NCBI GenBank assembly: GCA_015178975.1
Contig: WHVD01000128.1
Span: 1-64,000 of the forward strand
Origin: Hysterangium stoloniferum
Taxonomy: Eukaryota > Basidiomycota > Agaricomycetes > Hysterangiales > Hysterangiaceae
Direction of reading: 5' to 3'
DNA: 64,000 nucleotides
Position 1 is the stretch's first letter. Each line of letters opens with the position of its first letter. Of the stretch, positions 45,922 to 58,956 are shown one piece after another. The notes below the pieces were generated by a model, which saw only the letters and a program-made list of their open reading frames with translations, did no database searches and was not told where the DNA came from. The position numbers and the translations under genes were made by a program.

Positions 45922-48400
45922 CTAATTCTTAACTATCAATGTTGACTTTTTTTCAAGTTGTACAGTCTGTGGGTGCAAGCTGGTCAGCTTACACCTACTG
46001 AGACCATCTGCAAAGCCATGGTATTTCTCCAGGACACCAGTTGATAGTGACAGTGGAATTCTTGATTGTCTAACAGCTCTTGACATAGGAATAGGAGCCA
46101 TAGATTGAAGTGCCATATGTAGTACTTGATTGACTCTTTGGCAGACTCAGATTATGTCCTAGGCTTCATCAACAGTAGTAGTGAAAAAACTAACATAAAT
46201 CAAATTTTATTGACTGACAAATATTGAAGTAGTAATTGAATGTCTTCAACTCTGTTGAATACAACTCTTTCAATGAAGTATTAATCCACCCTGCAGATGA
46301 TGACATATGAGGTTAATTAGGACACAAAAGACTCATGAATATATTAGTTGAAGATATCACAGAAGGTTTCATCAAGTAAATATTCATGAAACAATAGATG
46401 AGATATTTTACAAATTTTCTGACTGCCTTCCCTCACTCCTTTTGTTGTCCTTTTATGCCTTTTAATGTCAGCCAATGACCTGTATATGACTTAAGAATGA
46501 TATCATGTTTGAAAGTTGTCAGGACTGGCCTTGTGATAGTTGTGACAAAGATGGGATGCCAGTATAGAATTGGTGTTTGAGGCTGGCATCTCTCTACTGG
46601 CAATGTGCAGCAAGATTGTTTAACTGTACAATGTACTCACTGCTGTGCTGATCATCCTTTATGGCTGTTCTCAGCATCTGCTGTTTCATTGTATGGACCA
46701 AAATTAGTTTTTAACAAAAGCTCTGCAGTCTTGGAGTTGGATGGGTTTGTCCGAGGTAAATCTGCAGAATGTGGGCTCGAAATGTGTGAGTGCTGATACA
46801 AAGAGGTAAGTAGAGCATAATTCTTTGAGTCATCCATGGTGAATGCAGCAGGATTATTGCAGAAGTTGAAATGACATCACATAAGGACACTGGCCAGTTT
46901 CTTTCAGGTTTGTGTCAGAGAAAGGACTGGGTGCATTGACTTTTGACCATACAAGCTCCTTATCTTTCTTGCTATTTGATACTAGGACAAGTCATGAGGG
47001 AGTCCAGAGTCTTTGAGTCCAGAGTCTTTGCCAACATGGCTGGGTTGAAGTCTTTCATTTTGAGATGGTTCACAGGGCCAACTGTGTTCAGATTTTCCTC
47101 CTCCTTACTATCAAGGTCTGTGTTAGGATCCCTGTTGTTTTGGACCCCTTCAAGCTGTTTTAGCCTCATATTTACCCTCCAGCATCCCACTATTGGTACC
47201 CCTACTCATGGTAGCACCACTTGTGGCACCCCTGGCACTTGTTTCTTTGTATCTTAGCACCTTAGCCTTCCATTCCATTCGTTCCCCCATCACCATCCCA
47301 CATATACATCCCATTTTGCCACCTCACACCTTTTCAGAATACTTTGCTATATTGTATTTAGTCTCATTTGAATTACAATTCCTTCCCCTACTTCCTTTTG
47401 ACTCATTATCACTTTCACTTCTCTGATCCGCCCTTCAACCATTTGTCCTATTGTAGTATAAAGTTCCTTCATGTATGCTACAGTTTCTTTAGTTCAAATA
47501 TTGACTTGAATTACCCCCTTCTAGTTCTCATTCCTATTACTCCTATTCTAATACCCTCAAGGGTGTCTTCAGCAAGCTGTAACCCCTCACCTTACAACTG
47601 TTAGTAATTCGGCCCCCTGGTTGACTGAGCTAAGTGTTGATCTTCATTACTATTGTACTATCCACTCTGTTTGAAATACCAGAGCACCCTAACAGTTTGT
47701 GTGAGGTGCAACACATAAGTTGATGCCAAGCTCCATTACATTTATAGACCTCCCAACTAGTATGATCTCTATCATTGGCTCCCCAATTGACTATGTTGCC
47801 ATCATTTACCCCCCAGACTTAGAACCTCCTCTCCCCATTTGGCTTAGATCTTAACAGTCTGAAAGGGGTTCTGTGGTTTCCAAATTGCCCAGGATTTCCT
47901 TGAAATATAATTCTTTGGAGTTGTATAGCTAGTCAATGGGTTGGGTAGTGGTACCTTTGGCAGTATACAACATGAATGGAGATCAAAGGGTAGAAGATTC
48001 AGCTTCAGCCATAGGCTTGGTTTCTGTCTTCTAAGGAGGCATGATAACAGTTTACAAGGTTGAGTTCAAAAATATGTTAAGGACTGATTTTCCAAGGGCT
48101 TCCTGGTAGGCCATGGAATGAAGTACTGGGAAAGCTGCAGGGGCGCTGAGGATGGATAGGACTATGGTTTCAACTTATGTGTGATTTTGATTATAATATT
48201 TTAGAAAAAGCTGTGCCCTTGTAGAACCATCGTGTCCTAATTTCACAGACAGAAACTTAGTATATTTTCAGACAAAAGAGTGGGGACAAAGGACTAGGGT
48301 AGAGTGAGAATGAAACCAGATTCAAAGTCAACACACAAACTGAAGTACAGCTACTTTACATCACAGTATTTACAACATACCAAGAGCAGGTGTAGCTTCT
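45922..48400 (-). mobile_element. Decayed Gypsy element (gag and a pol piece), split by an LTR
   Basis: On the minus strand: LTR remains from about 48400 to 48075 (tgttaagg end); a gag start at about 48041 (ATGCCTCC-like, then a stop); and gag pieces on both sides of a family-C LTR. These pieces include ETNFGPYNETADAENS-like sequence at about 46650-46720 and DDSKNYALL. A pol piece at 46116-45922 reads VLEKYHGFADGLSR. All frames are broken. Confidence 0.65.
47121..47856 (+). repeat. Solo LTR of family C inside a gag remnant
   Basis: This solo LTR is 736 bp, TGTTAGGATCC to ATCTTAACA, flanked by GTCTG on both sides (47116-47120 and 47857-47861). The host sequence on both sides belongs to one decayed gag. 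Confidence 0.93.
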
Positions 48401-48514
48401 ACAAATAAGGAGACAAATGGTAGACTAAAGCAAGGACAAAGACATAGACAAAAGTTGCTACCTGCTTCACAAAGATCTGAAGTAATTCTTCTGCACTCAA
48501 GGTTGAAAACACTT

Positions 48515-48558
48515 TGTTGGAAACCACTAAGCCAACGTTGGTTTAGTGGTTTCCAACA
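48515..48558. repeat. 44-bp near-perfect palindrome
   Basis: tgttggaaaccactaagcc is followed without a spacer by its inverse (ggtttagtggtttccaaca), with one mismatch. It overlaps the left end of the inverted repeat 48553-48572 / 48771-48790. Confidence 0.9.
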
Positions 48559-48870
48559 TAAAGTAAACTCTGACTCAAAGGTCAGTAGTAACTCCCCTAT
48601 GACCTGTTTAAGGCTGGTAGCCAACATTGTGTGGGCCAACATATATATTAAGTAATGTTTATACCTCTTAATGCCTAAATACAAGTTGCTTTTTGCCACT
48701 TATTGTTGGGCTTTGAACTATTGGTATGGGCAGGGATTGAACTCATGACCTTGTAGGGTCTTTGGAGTATCAGAGTTTACTTTATGTTGGAAGCAAATAG
48801 CCAGGCTGGGAATTGAACCCAGGGTCTTCTGCATATATGTTACCACTACACACACCACTTGACCTTGGGT
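48553..48870 (-). repeat. tRNA-related (SINE-like) repeat with 20-bp inverted repeat
   Basis: ccaacataaagtaaactctg (48553-48572) recurs inverted at 48771-48790. Next to it, on the minus strand, GTGTAGTGGTAACA (box A-like) is followed about 20 nt on by CTGGGTTCAATTCCCAG, a perfect T-arm with box B. A second box B-like GAGTTCAATCCC lies at about 48745. No acceptor stem can pair, so this is not a functional tRNA. A relative is at 49457-49476. Confidence 0.5.
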
Positions 48871-49016
48871 TGGTCTAGACTTTCATTGTACTTAAGGATG
48901 TAACTTATTAAATTATATACACACTGAACTCAGAGTTAGATTGAATAGTTGTAACCCCAGTTGGTATTCATAATCTAACAGAAAATGTGGAGAGGGAAAT
49001 AGCATTTTGAGTCAAC

Positions 49017-49230
49017 TTGTCTATAGCTACAAACATCACCAAGAAGCCTTCACTCTCACATATGGGCAAATTTGTTATTAAATCCATAGAAATGACTTCA
49101 AAAAGAGACTGTTTGATGTGTACATCAGCTGGTCTAAGGGCTCCTTGGTGTGCAGGATGGTCAACCTCAGTTTTCTGGCATGCATGTCACAACTGCAAGC
49201 ATATACTACACATTCCTGTAGCATTCATTG
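49017..49230 (-). pseudogene. Gypsy integrase remnant
   Basis: The minus strand encodes CHACQKTEVDHPAHQGALRP and, further on, EVISMDLITNLPICESEGF. These match the end of the integrase zinc finger and the first catalytic Asp (SMDFIEHLPDSEGF in A-1). The fragment is isolated. Confidence 0.7.
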
Positions 49231-49439
49231 CCAAAGAACCAATTCCTTATTAAGTGAAATACATAGATGTTGCCCTTAGCATGAGCCCTTTCAAATGGAT
49301 TATCATAATACTCCTACATTGCTTCTAAGCTTGTCTCAGTGAATATCTGTTATCCTCTGAGAATCTTATACCATGTATTGATCTTACATCCAATTTAGCC
49401 AACATTTTGCAAGCTTGGAGTTAAATTGGTGTTAAAGTG

Positions 49440-49500
49440 TAGAAAATGAATGGCCAGACTGGGAATTGACCCCAGGGCATCATATTTCATCAAGGAATAA
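49440..49500 (-). repeat. tRNA-related repeat fragment
   Basis: CTGGGGTCAATTCCCAGTC on the minus strand repeats the T-arm and following bases of 48803-48830. Confidence 0.45.
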
Positions 49501-52500
49501 TTGGAAGTATAAAAGGAACTAACAAGATAATATTGTTGAATAATATTATAAGATCTCCTAAGACCATAGATGATAACGATGATAACAAGGGTGTTACTGA
49601 TTACACCACCTGATCATGGGTAACAGTACCAGCATTACACAATCTAACACTTGGAGGGTTGGCAAGTATTTATCCCAAACATTTTACCCAATACCCCATG
49701 TAATGTTCATTGTAGTATATCTATTCTTCTTGTTTGCCACAATCTCATGGTCACTACCTTCCGGGGTCGTCCTCAGTATTGAAATTTCTTTGATTGAGGA
49801 TGTCAGAGATGCAAATTTTGCAGCAGATTTTATTCGGGGGCATATTGTGAAAGGGACCTCCCCTCCATCCCACGGAGGCGTGCCTAACCTTTGGGCGGAG
49901 AGACGGAGGCCTTGATGCACAGTAATACAAGTACACTGGGCGACCATCCAGTTAAAGAATTCAATGACACTTTCAGAAGCAAGTTAAAAGCCCTCAAAAA
50001 ATCATTGAGTACAGCTCATATCTCGAGTAATTATTTTATGTATTCAGGATAGTAGTAGGGGCCCAAGAATATTTGTATTCATGTACAACACCTGGTCACT
50101 CAAATAGTAAAAAAATACAAATCAATCAATCTTACCGAGTTCAGACCTCAGAAGGATATAAATCGATGGTTCAGAGGATATAGGTCAGCCACTATTCACC
50201 ATTACATGCCATCCATACCAGAGTATAGAGGGAAATATGAAAGTTATGTCAAACTGGCGATCTCGAGCATATGATTGAAAGGAGCCTTCGGCCTCGAAAC
50301 CTATTCACTGCATATCTCCTCCCGAGGAAATGGCTGGAGCGTTCATCATTACTTAGCGATTATTTGCCGAAATATTCCAATAGGTCGATCACTGTAATAG
50401 TAATAGGTGAACCGTTACTTTGGTGCGAGGCATTTCTTGCGATCAGCCGATGTATTGGCATCCCGGCGCCGTTAGGAGAGACAGCAATTTCCTGACCAGT
50501 TTCTCTCCTTTGGAGGTGAAGGATCAGTAATTATTATAGTTCTTATGTTTCAAGCCAATTTTAATCTTATTTTAAAATTTTATGAGAAACCTCAACAAGA
50601 ACAATATGAGAGCGATGTTAGTCTCGATTATCGTTGTATTGGTGGTGAATAACTGCGGGATCCACCTCCATACCTCAAAGGGATTGAGTAGAGCAATGCC
50701 GGCCACTACTCCCACAGCGCTGTATGCGTTACTGCCCTTGGATATCTGGCATTCAACTAGGCGAATTATGTCTACTCGGTAAAAGGGCTTTGTGGTCCAA
50801 GCCGGTCCCCGTCTGGCCAAACGGATCTGGATGACACGATCTCTGATGACGATACAAAATGGTCACAACTGCGTCTTTCAAGGTGTACCCTGTCCGTTAT
50901 TGCCATTTCAAACCTATCCGTGATGCACGAGAGCCGTGCCCCATCTCCCGCAGCTAATACCGTGACACCATGACGACCGTCCGCAAACCTCCGTAATACC
51001 GCCCACATCCCTAAGGAATTATTCACTGGCCCTCACATCACGGTCCTCACATCACGGTCCTCCTTTCTCAACTGTAGTAAAAACATGATCCCGTAGACCT
51101 GTAACCCTCTTCCGGGGTCTCTTCATTATGCGATCAAGAGCGCATCGCGGTACATGCCGTGAAGACGCTCCCACCATACGCGCCAATTGGGCTTCCTCGA
51201 TATCTCTCTTTCACGATTTAGCTGAAACTATTAATAACATCACGGCGGTGCATCGTCATTTATAGTGTATTTCACACAAGATCGAACCGGGAGAAGGAAA
51301 CACCAACGGAGAGCTTGAAAATAAGGCTGAGGGAAGGGGGTTCCAAATGAAAATTGGTAGAAGACACCATTCCTGACGGAAGGAGGAGGCGTCGCGAGTT
51401 GATGAGTTTAATGGTGTCAATTAGTATGTGATAGGAAAGGAATCAACATGGGACGAGAGTGAATCACGTATTCCAGTGACAAACAGGAACACATCTTCGC
51501 GGTCCGGTTTGCCAAGAGGAGTACTTTCTATTTCTCTCCGACACTGTGGGAGTGGTGAATGGATTCTCCAATGTTCCCCGGAATTGAAGGGATGTTCCCA
51601 CTTAGCCAGAAAGTCACACTTGTTAAATGTTCGTTCAGAACGCGAATTTTATTGGACCGGACCTTGTCCCACGTCAACCTGACCTCATGCGTTTTCGTCG
51701 AGCTTATTTGACTGGACGTGTCACATGGGTCATAGGCAAAACTTTGAAGATTGAGTATTCAATTTCGGACACGTCAGACGTATCGGGAAATGTGTGCCGG
51801 AGGTTCAGTGTTTCACTGGACAAAGGGATCCACCGCATATATGGAGAGTGCCACAAAAATCTATAGAACTCAAGGAAACGTCCTTGGAGAATTATTTAGG
51901 ATATATAGAATTTCCCGCACATTTTCAAAAGATTGAACAACCTCAAGTATCTTCTATTTTAGAAAATATTGCGAATCTGAAAGCAGCTCCATAGCTCGCT
52001 GGACTCTCATTAAAATAACACTGCTCTAGCGCTGATTCTGAGACAAACCCAGGGCATATATGCATGCGATTTAGGGAGAAAGGCTAGAACTCTTCCGAGC
52101 GTCGATCTGGTGAGATTTTGTGGTATTTTTAGTCCTCAGAGTGCTGATCGGTTTAATATCTGGGAAAAAATGTCAGCATTCTTCAGCATACGATTATCAG
52201 CAAATGCATTTTAGTTGAATTCGAGTCCCATTGTACACTTGGAAACTTTTAAGAGGTATAGAAATAAAAGTGCGAATTAAAACGATTAGTATTCAAAGTG
52301 TGAATGCATCCATTTTTATATAACGTCAGGGTGAGTCCTGAGACAACCTCGTAAATCCGAAACTCTCCGCTCCCAGCCTCTAACGTGCATCATTTTCAAA
52401 TATTAGTTAGGCACCAACACTCGGCATAAAAACGTCATGAAGTCTAGTTTCCGAGAGTCGTGTAAGCTGATACTAACCATAACTATAGCCAACGAGTAGA

Positions 52501-54240
52501 GCGAGTGGGATATGGCTTTTAAGTTCTAGTCACCCTATATGCATGAGGGGTATGCCACACGGTCGCCACCACAGCAGGTAGCTATGCAGCACTGGCATGC
52601 GCTTCCTCTGAAACCGTGTCAGAACGATATTGTTACCTTGCAAGCGTGCGAAGTTGGTCCAGGCAGCAATACGATACTGAGCCAATGAAAGCCGAAAATA
52701 TATCGATGAGCTACTAACAACACTAATGTTATAGGAACGAGGTTTGTCAGTAGCTAATACTGACTATTCACTTTGTGGTCATCGAGAGGTATGACATCAT
52801 TGATACAATACGCCGTGGGATATAATGGCAAGCGATGCGCACTCGTGACGACATGATGATACCCGAAGGGATGCCGACCCCCAGTCTGCTACGCCGTTAA
52901 GTGAAAGCTTTCCCCATAGGTCTGTCCCCGGTTATTTATTAATTCCATCTAAAGTAATGAAGAGGACGGAATTTCCTAGGAACTTAGATCCTCCCATGCG
53001 ATCCCCATGGCAGGTACGAGAAATGTCTGTTTGCTCGTATCAACAATAGGTTATAGATGCCGAACAGCCTGCCGGCGTCAGGGGAAAAGAACGCTTTAGA
53101 GGTGCGAAGACAGTATGCTTCTACGTGCCTGGATGTTTGGTCGCATATATGATTTTCATTTGCATATGAAGCACGTGCTTTCCTTTTGGTTGTGGCTGCG
53201 TCCTAAGTTGATTCAACATTACTGCGAACGTGACGCGTTACCTTGACAAACATGATGGCCAAGGTTAGGAATGAAGCTAGGAGCATACGTGGTGGATGTA
53301 ACAGCCTCAGAAGCCGGGGATCCATGAAGAAGGATTAAGGACCGCATCCGTGTATACTAACTGGGAGAGGAATGAAACGGCTATCTGTCTTTCGGTGAGT
53401 CGCATGACTATATGGTTTGACATGCGTCTGAAATCACACGAAGTCAACACATGCATAGCGACGGCGTATTTCTCTGAAAGCTGTCAACAATATGTGCCGG
53501 GTCAATCTGGTAAAAGAATTTAGTCAACACGATGCTACGTGAGTGGCGATTATTTTCTAACCTTAAACTCATATCAGAGATTACAGTCGGATCAACAAGT
53601 GACCTTAGAATGGATATCAAATCACCATGGATCTGTATCAGACTGCGGTATGATGAAACGGGAGTTTGAAGATAAAAACCTCTTGCTTTGTCGGGGAAAT
53701 AAACACGTAATGACACAGATGATTGGGCTGGTTTAACAAGGTATTTCCAGCAAGAAAACGATTCATGCATCCCGTGTGCTTGATATCGATATCAATTGTG
53801 GCGTTAATTGAAATAAATATGAGCCTAGGCGCTACTTTCGGGGCCGCAAGATGTACAATCTCACAATCTCAGAAAAACATACGTTTTCCAGGGTCATCCT
53901 CCGCCTTTCTGCAGACCATGAGCATTGTATTTGCTGCTTTCGTTCCATACAGAGCCGATTCTTGGCGGGACATTGTTCCAACCTAGCCGACTGCGTTGTA
54001 CACGAATGTTTCAGGTAACCGAATTTACGATGACCGGTGTAAGCAATAAGGCCATCGTGGGATGCATAGGTACGTCGGCTCGGGCATACATTCTCTTTAT
54101 GGAGATGAGAGGAAGGGGATTGGAAGAAATCTCTTCACAGCTCTCACTATGGTATAATTAGCCACTGAGGACCCCTGTATTCCTAGAACTACATCCTCCC
54201 GGTGGACCCCTGAACTATAAAGCCGAACGTTGTTGTCTCA
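49501..54240. other. Gene-poor intergenic region
   Basis: No frame above 108 codons and no recognisable domain. The frames at 49616-49915 (plus) and 49684-49947 (minus) overlap each other; neither has supporting features. Confidence 0.5.
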
Positions 54241-54249
54241 TTCTGTAGC

Positions 54250-54280
54250 TCCTCACCCCCCCTCCCCCCCCTCCCCCTAA
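54250..54280 (+). promoter_or_regulatory. CT-rich tract before the cupin gene
   Basis: A run of C and T (ctcacccccccctcccccc) about 40-70 bp before the ATG at 54318. Such tracts are common at fungal transcription starts. Confidence 0.4.
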
Positions 54281-54317
54281 ACCTCTTCAGGGTTTTTGTA
54301 CTCCTTCAGAAATCAGA

Positions 54318-55603
54318 ATGGCCGGCTCACCGAATGACGCACTTGTAGCAAAGCTCATTACCGCCCCCACCCAGTCAGAGCGGGTGGCTGACTTGGTATG
54401 ACTCCCCTGGTCATTAATGCTTACTATTTCTCTTAAACATTCAATGCAGGCTGACAATCAGTTTGTATTTAATTTCCTGAATGCGACCCATTCTGCTCAA
54501 GGAGACGACGGTGAGTAGGGAGTCTCACCCCTGATCGGTTCAGCTATAATACTAATGCGGTGTAGGTTTCATTATCGTCATCAATCCAGCCACGTTTCCT
54601 GCGCTCATGACAGGCGGCGGAGCTCTTGGTCTCGGTGTAAGTTATCATGACTGATGGCACCGCTTACTGACTGATCAAACCTTTCCACAACAGTTAATCG
54701 GTCCTTGCGGACTAAATCTTCCCCACGTTCATCCCCGAGCCAACGAGATTCAACTCAACATTGGTGGTGGGGACTTGAAGGCTCAGTTTATCCAAGAGAA
54801 TGGTGGTCGCGTGGTCACCAACACCCTATCCCCGGGCATGGCGACCGTATTCCCGTAAGCAACCTCACCACGTGTGAATAAGTAACCGACCATGCTCCCT
54901 AAACCTTTTAGCAAAGGATCGTTACACTTTCAACAAAACCTCGGATGCGACCCGGTCACCTTTATTGCAAGTTTCGACTTTGTCGATGCGGGAGTCTCAC
55001 AGATTACAAAGAACCTCGTCATGCTAGATCAGGAAGTCGTTAGTGCGAGCTTGGGAAATCTAGGAATGCAGGTATTGAGTAATATAATGATCCCCGAGAA
55101 CATCGCTCTTGGTAAGATCGCAACCCTATCTCCTTCCCATCATATTAATGATTGATTCTGACAGGCGCTCAGTCATGTCTGGATAAATGTGGCATAGACA
55201 GGTCGAAGTTTCACTTTAAGTATGTCGAGGTTTTATGACGGGTATGAGAGTGAATATTAAAATTCTACTTCCCTGTAGCGGTACATTCGCCAACTTTGTT
55301 GCCTCATCTGGCTCCTCTTCGGCTGTTCCTAAACCATCCGCGTCTTCCACTGCGGTGCCAAGTATTTCCAGCATGGTCAGCAGGTCATATAAGAGTGAAA
55401 ACATATATGCGTCAGAGCCCGACATGTCATTCCAGAACAATCCGTTGAAGTCCACCGTGATCGGCTTGAGTGCTGCTCTCCTGGCTATGATGGTATGGAC
55501 GATATACAGTACTATTATTGGGCGTCGGCGCTCCCGATCCAAAAACATTGCTGGGAACTTCAAAGATGCGGTTTCTGATATGGATATTGTGTCATACAAC
55601 TAG
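54318..55603 (+). CDS. Spherulin/germin-like cupin with C-terminal transmembrane segment, 316 aa
   Basis: Seven exons: 54318-54395, 54450-54510, 54566-54636, 54694-54854, 54912-55111, 55165-55219 and 55279-55603. All six introns are 52-59 bp with good GT-AG ends. Start MAGSPNDALVAKLITAPTQS. Cupin motif 1 is PHVHPRANE (His81, His83, Glu88) and motif 2 is FPKGSLHFQQN (His129, Asn133), so metal binding looks intact. After a Cys pair and a Ser/Ala/Pro-rich stalk, one membrane segment (about 268-289) precedes an RRRSRSK tail, suggesting a basic end on the cytosolic side. Most secreted relatives have a signal peptide before SPN-LV-KL; here and in the paralogue at 38996-40345 it is absent. Enzyme activity is not established for this type. 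Confidence 0.9.
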
Positions 55604-56741
55604 CGTACCGAGCTAAGTCGAGGAAGACGGCGGCCGAGCGACAGTCATATGCTTGCTGTTGTTTGACTTCCACGATAACTTTTTCTCACTGAAACAATCA
55701 AATGTCAATTTTCTCTTTAAATAATAACTTCGTTTTTCGGTATGGCTAGTTTGGCGGACTGAGGCGAATGTTAAACTCACAGGTAGTGATCAGTTGCAAA
55801 TACTCTCTAGTGTCGGCCGTTCTTTTTCCAGCCTCAATTATAATTTATATCTGAAGGCACGTCTGACTACCGCTTGCGGGCTTTGCCACTCTCCATGAAG
55901 TAACTCCCCTACAGAGGACACCGCAAGATCGCTTGTTTATCTATGAACTTACGAGTTTAGAACTGTTAGCCCGTAAGGATCATGAATTAAGAGTTGAGTT
56001 AATTTGGTGTAGTGATCACGGGAACCGAATGCGATATTTGGATGTACCCAAATGGGGTGTATATCGGGACCCAAATTAAGCATCACGCATCGTATTGGTA
56101 GCCCTAGCGGTCCATTGCTGTTTTAACATGGCGATGCGGTTGCCAGAAAGGAGAGGGTATTCACACTAACAAAAATAATCCATCTTATATCAACTATTCA
56201 CTAATTTGCAAACGGATGTTGTATGTCGAGGTGGTGCGCCTATCACAGCTTTATCGGGCCCTAAAGACCTACTCGTCCCAACAGGGTCGAGGGTTATAAC
56301 CCCAATCGCTCTGCCCACCCAGGAAATAAGCAGTGCTGACGAAGTTGCCTCATTTGTGGAATCTATGCTCACTCTAAGGGCTGGTATCGGCATTGTACTC
56401 AGCAAAGAGAAGCACTCGGACAGTTCTTCGACTGACATTGTGTTATTTACAAACCAGACGCTAGCTGCTGGTGCGGAGGAGCAATAATAGGTCTCCACCT
56501 TTCACTAAAAAAAATCCTGATTCATATAGTTACATTTTTATGAATCTCCCTTTCAGGGTTCCACGTTTTAACACGCAGTTCTTGCAGTTTATCGCAAGGA
56601 TGTCGTCTTGAAGAGTGTGGCTTTCGCTAGATATGCATTTCCCTACATTTAGTAAACCTTAAATGTAAAAACAATTGTCACCAAGAAAGGAGTTGTGTTA
56701 CTAACTTATCATAATGTCTGGCTCCCCTTATTCGGCTATGC
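55604..56741. other. Intergenic; one doubtful open frame
   Basis: 56206-56487 (plus) and 56498-56190 (minus) are both open and overlap; neither starts with ATG. I cannot tell whether either is coding. The string agttgcaaatactctct at about 55791 recurs at 63299. Confidence 0.4.
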
Positions 56742-56746
56742 AATAG

Positions 56747-56933
56747 TGAAAGGCTGCTGTCTAATGCAGCCTTACATTGGCATCGGTCCAGACGTTGATA
56801 GGACCAAACTGTATTCCTCGAGAACGGCGAGTACGATACACGATGATGACGGTAAGTAAAACGATTAACTAAAAATGATACTACGCGCGTCTGTGATAAT
56901 GTAATCGGTATGTCGTAAGCCACCAGGCTTACA
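56747..56933 (-). repeat. Short TG...CA repeat, copy 3
   Basis: 187 bp, with perfect AATAG duplications (56742-56746 and 56934-56938). On the element strand it starts TGTAAGCCTGGTGG and ends CCTTTCA. It carries the core gttgataggaccaaactgtat. Confidence 0.8.
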
Positions 56934-57619
56934 AATAGCCATATCTGATACACTGCCCTTCGTCATTTTCTCCTTGATGAGTACTAAAGTCCTTGAGTGT
57001 TTCGAAATATGTGCAGAAACACGTAACTTCAGCCATCCAACTACATTTATAAAACGAACCTGGTTTAAATCATTTTCAGTAGCTTAACATTTTGAATATC
57101 TGGTGGTCGAAGTGTTTTTGTTTATTTAAATATAGATGTTCAGCTGCACTTTTTGAATAGAATCCGATGTCGCAGTACCGTTAATTTAAAAAATTTCCAA
57201 TTTATGACATCCTTAATAGTCTGGTTGACAGCATGATATGATTTCGGCAAGAGCATAGCATTAGGCTATGTTTAGTCGTCTTCATCCCTATCCTGTTTGG
57301 GAATAATCCGCCGATGATCTTAGAAGTTTTCGGCCCCAGGTTTCTCTTTCTCTTTTAGGCCACTCTAACCACTCTGAGTATTCTATTGTTTAATATACCC
57401 CTTCGCCACACCTTGGACCACTGCCTTACATTATTGCCTATCCCCCATCACAGCATGGTTCGGCTCCCAACACACTCCCCGGCCTCCGGCGTCAATGAGA
57501 AGAAGTGCCCTCTTTCCTTCAGAGAGTTTTTGTTTTTCTCCCAAGGTACTCATGTAATTATAAGAATTGATGCCATCCTATTAACGAACACGGATGACCC
57601 TAAACCCCAAAATAAATAA
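56934..57619. other. Intergenic, 3' side of the GT31 gene
   Basis: No gene recognised. Possible polyadenylation signal region before 57620. Confidence 0.4.
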
Positions 57620-58956
57620 CTAATTTCTTTTAGTCTTTACCAGCCATTCTCCCTTAACCTCAGACATCTCTCTAAAAGCCCTCATCTCCTCCCCTGACCA
57701 TCTATGTATACACGTACTTTCCCATCCGATTTTAGTATGATGCGGCCTCCCAGGAAAATCATGCCAATTCCAGTTGTCCAATATTTCCGTCTCAATGACC
57801 TGCGGGAAATATGGTCTAGGCTTGACACTATGTTCGAGGTCTGGCAACTTCGCGATGGACGAGAACTCGATGGAAGAATTGGGGAAGTAACGCATTCCAG
57901 CTATCCAGGCTCCGATCATGACATCGTCGGAAGGGTAGTGGATGTGATGTGGGAGGGGAGGCGTCGCAGAGAGCAAGGTTGATACGAGAGAGGAACTAGG
58001 GTGTATAGTTAGAGTCAGGCAGGGAGAGAAGACAAACCCATGACGAACGGGCTGCTAACCTGAGCATATAGCCAATCCCAGTAGGGTAAGGGAACCATGG
58101 TCCCCTGATGACTTCATCCTGACCTTGGGAATTCTCATAGCCGTCGGGAACGGTGTTCTGGAAGTATGTGAGATGTGAACCCATACGTCCAATTAAAATT
58201 GGTTTTTCTCTCGGTTTAAGATTTTTTTGGGCATACAGGTGAGGAAGGCTTCGAGCGAGGACGGTCATTCGACAGAACGTATCTGAATCAATTGTGAGAA
58301 AGTAGTCGTACGTATCGCGGGGAACGTTTCCAGCCTAGGACGAGGTATATTGTGGAAGGTGCTTTACGAAGAATCTGTAGCAAAAAACTCACCCATTTCA
58401 AAGCACTATATCGTTTCTCAGACAACCTCGCTGGAATATCCACAATGTCATTCAGTAGGGTGATATCACCATACATGACGCTCTCGTATGCTATTCGCCA
58501 GCTTAAAATCCATTCGTGGAAAGAAAATGGCGGCGACCTCTCCCCTAAAAAGAAGCGGTACTCAAGCTGTACGTCCGTAGACGGTATTCCTTGGAGCATG
58601 GATTGTCTGAGAGCGTGTCGTCGTTCAAACTCATTTCGTCGTGTAATAACGGCAACGCGCACTGCGAGCGGAGATTGTAATTGGATATCCAGGTAGGTTG
58701 GTCGAAGAGATTCGTGAAAAGTGAATGTACCATTGGAGAATAACGGCTTAGAGGGGGTGGATGATGCATTCCACGTTAAGTTCCTGCCTACGAAGGTGAT
58801 GATCGCAATAACAAACACAAACGCAACTATTAACCGCGGGCGCCGAAGGAATTTCAGTATTCTTTTGCTGGAAAGTATCCATTGAGAGGGTGCCAGGGAT
58901 GCAGTAGGCCATTCCTCCTCCTGGGGGAGCCTCGCATATTGAGTTAGCTGGTACAT
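57620..58956 (-). CDS. GT31-family beta-1,3-galactosyltransferase-like protein, 404 aa
   Basis: Three exons: 58956-58393, 58334-58060 and 57995-57620, with introns of 58 and 64 bp (gtgagt...cctag and gttagc...ccctag). The ATG at 58956 gives a short cytosolic N-terminus and one membrane anchor at about residues 41-57 (RLIVAFVFVIAIITFVG), the type II layout of Golgi glycosyltransferases. The lumenal domain has VAVITRRNEFERRHALRQSM (the family's early RR-A-R motif) and YGDITLLNDIVD. It continues with LTIDSDTF (DxD, Asp204 and Asp206, nucleotide-sugar metal binding), GPWFPYPTGIGYML, and DDVMIGAWIAG, the counterpart of the family EDV-hG motif. The C-terminus is complete. The acceptor cannot be told from sequence. 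It probably transfers galactose or a related sugar in the secretory pathway. Confidence 0.88.

Noticed and set aside
49616-49947. Small membrane-protein gene
   Set aside because: Both strands are open, there is no homology I recognise, and no splice or promoter evidence.
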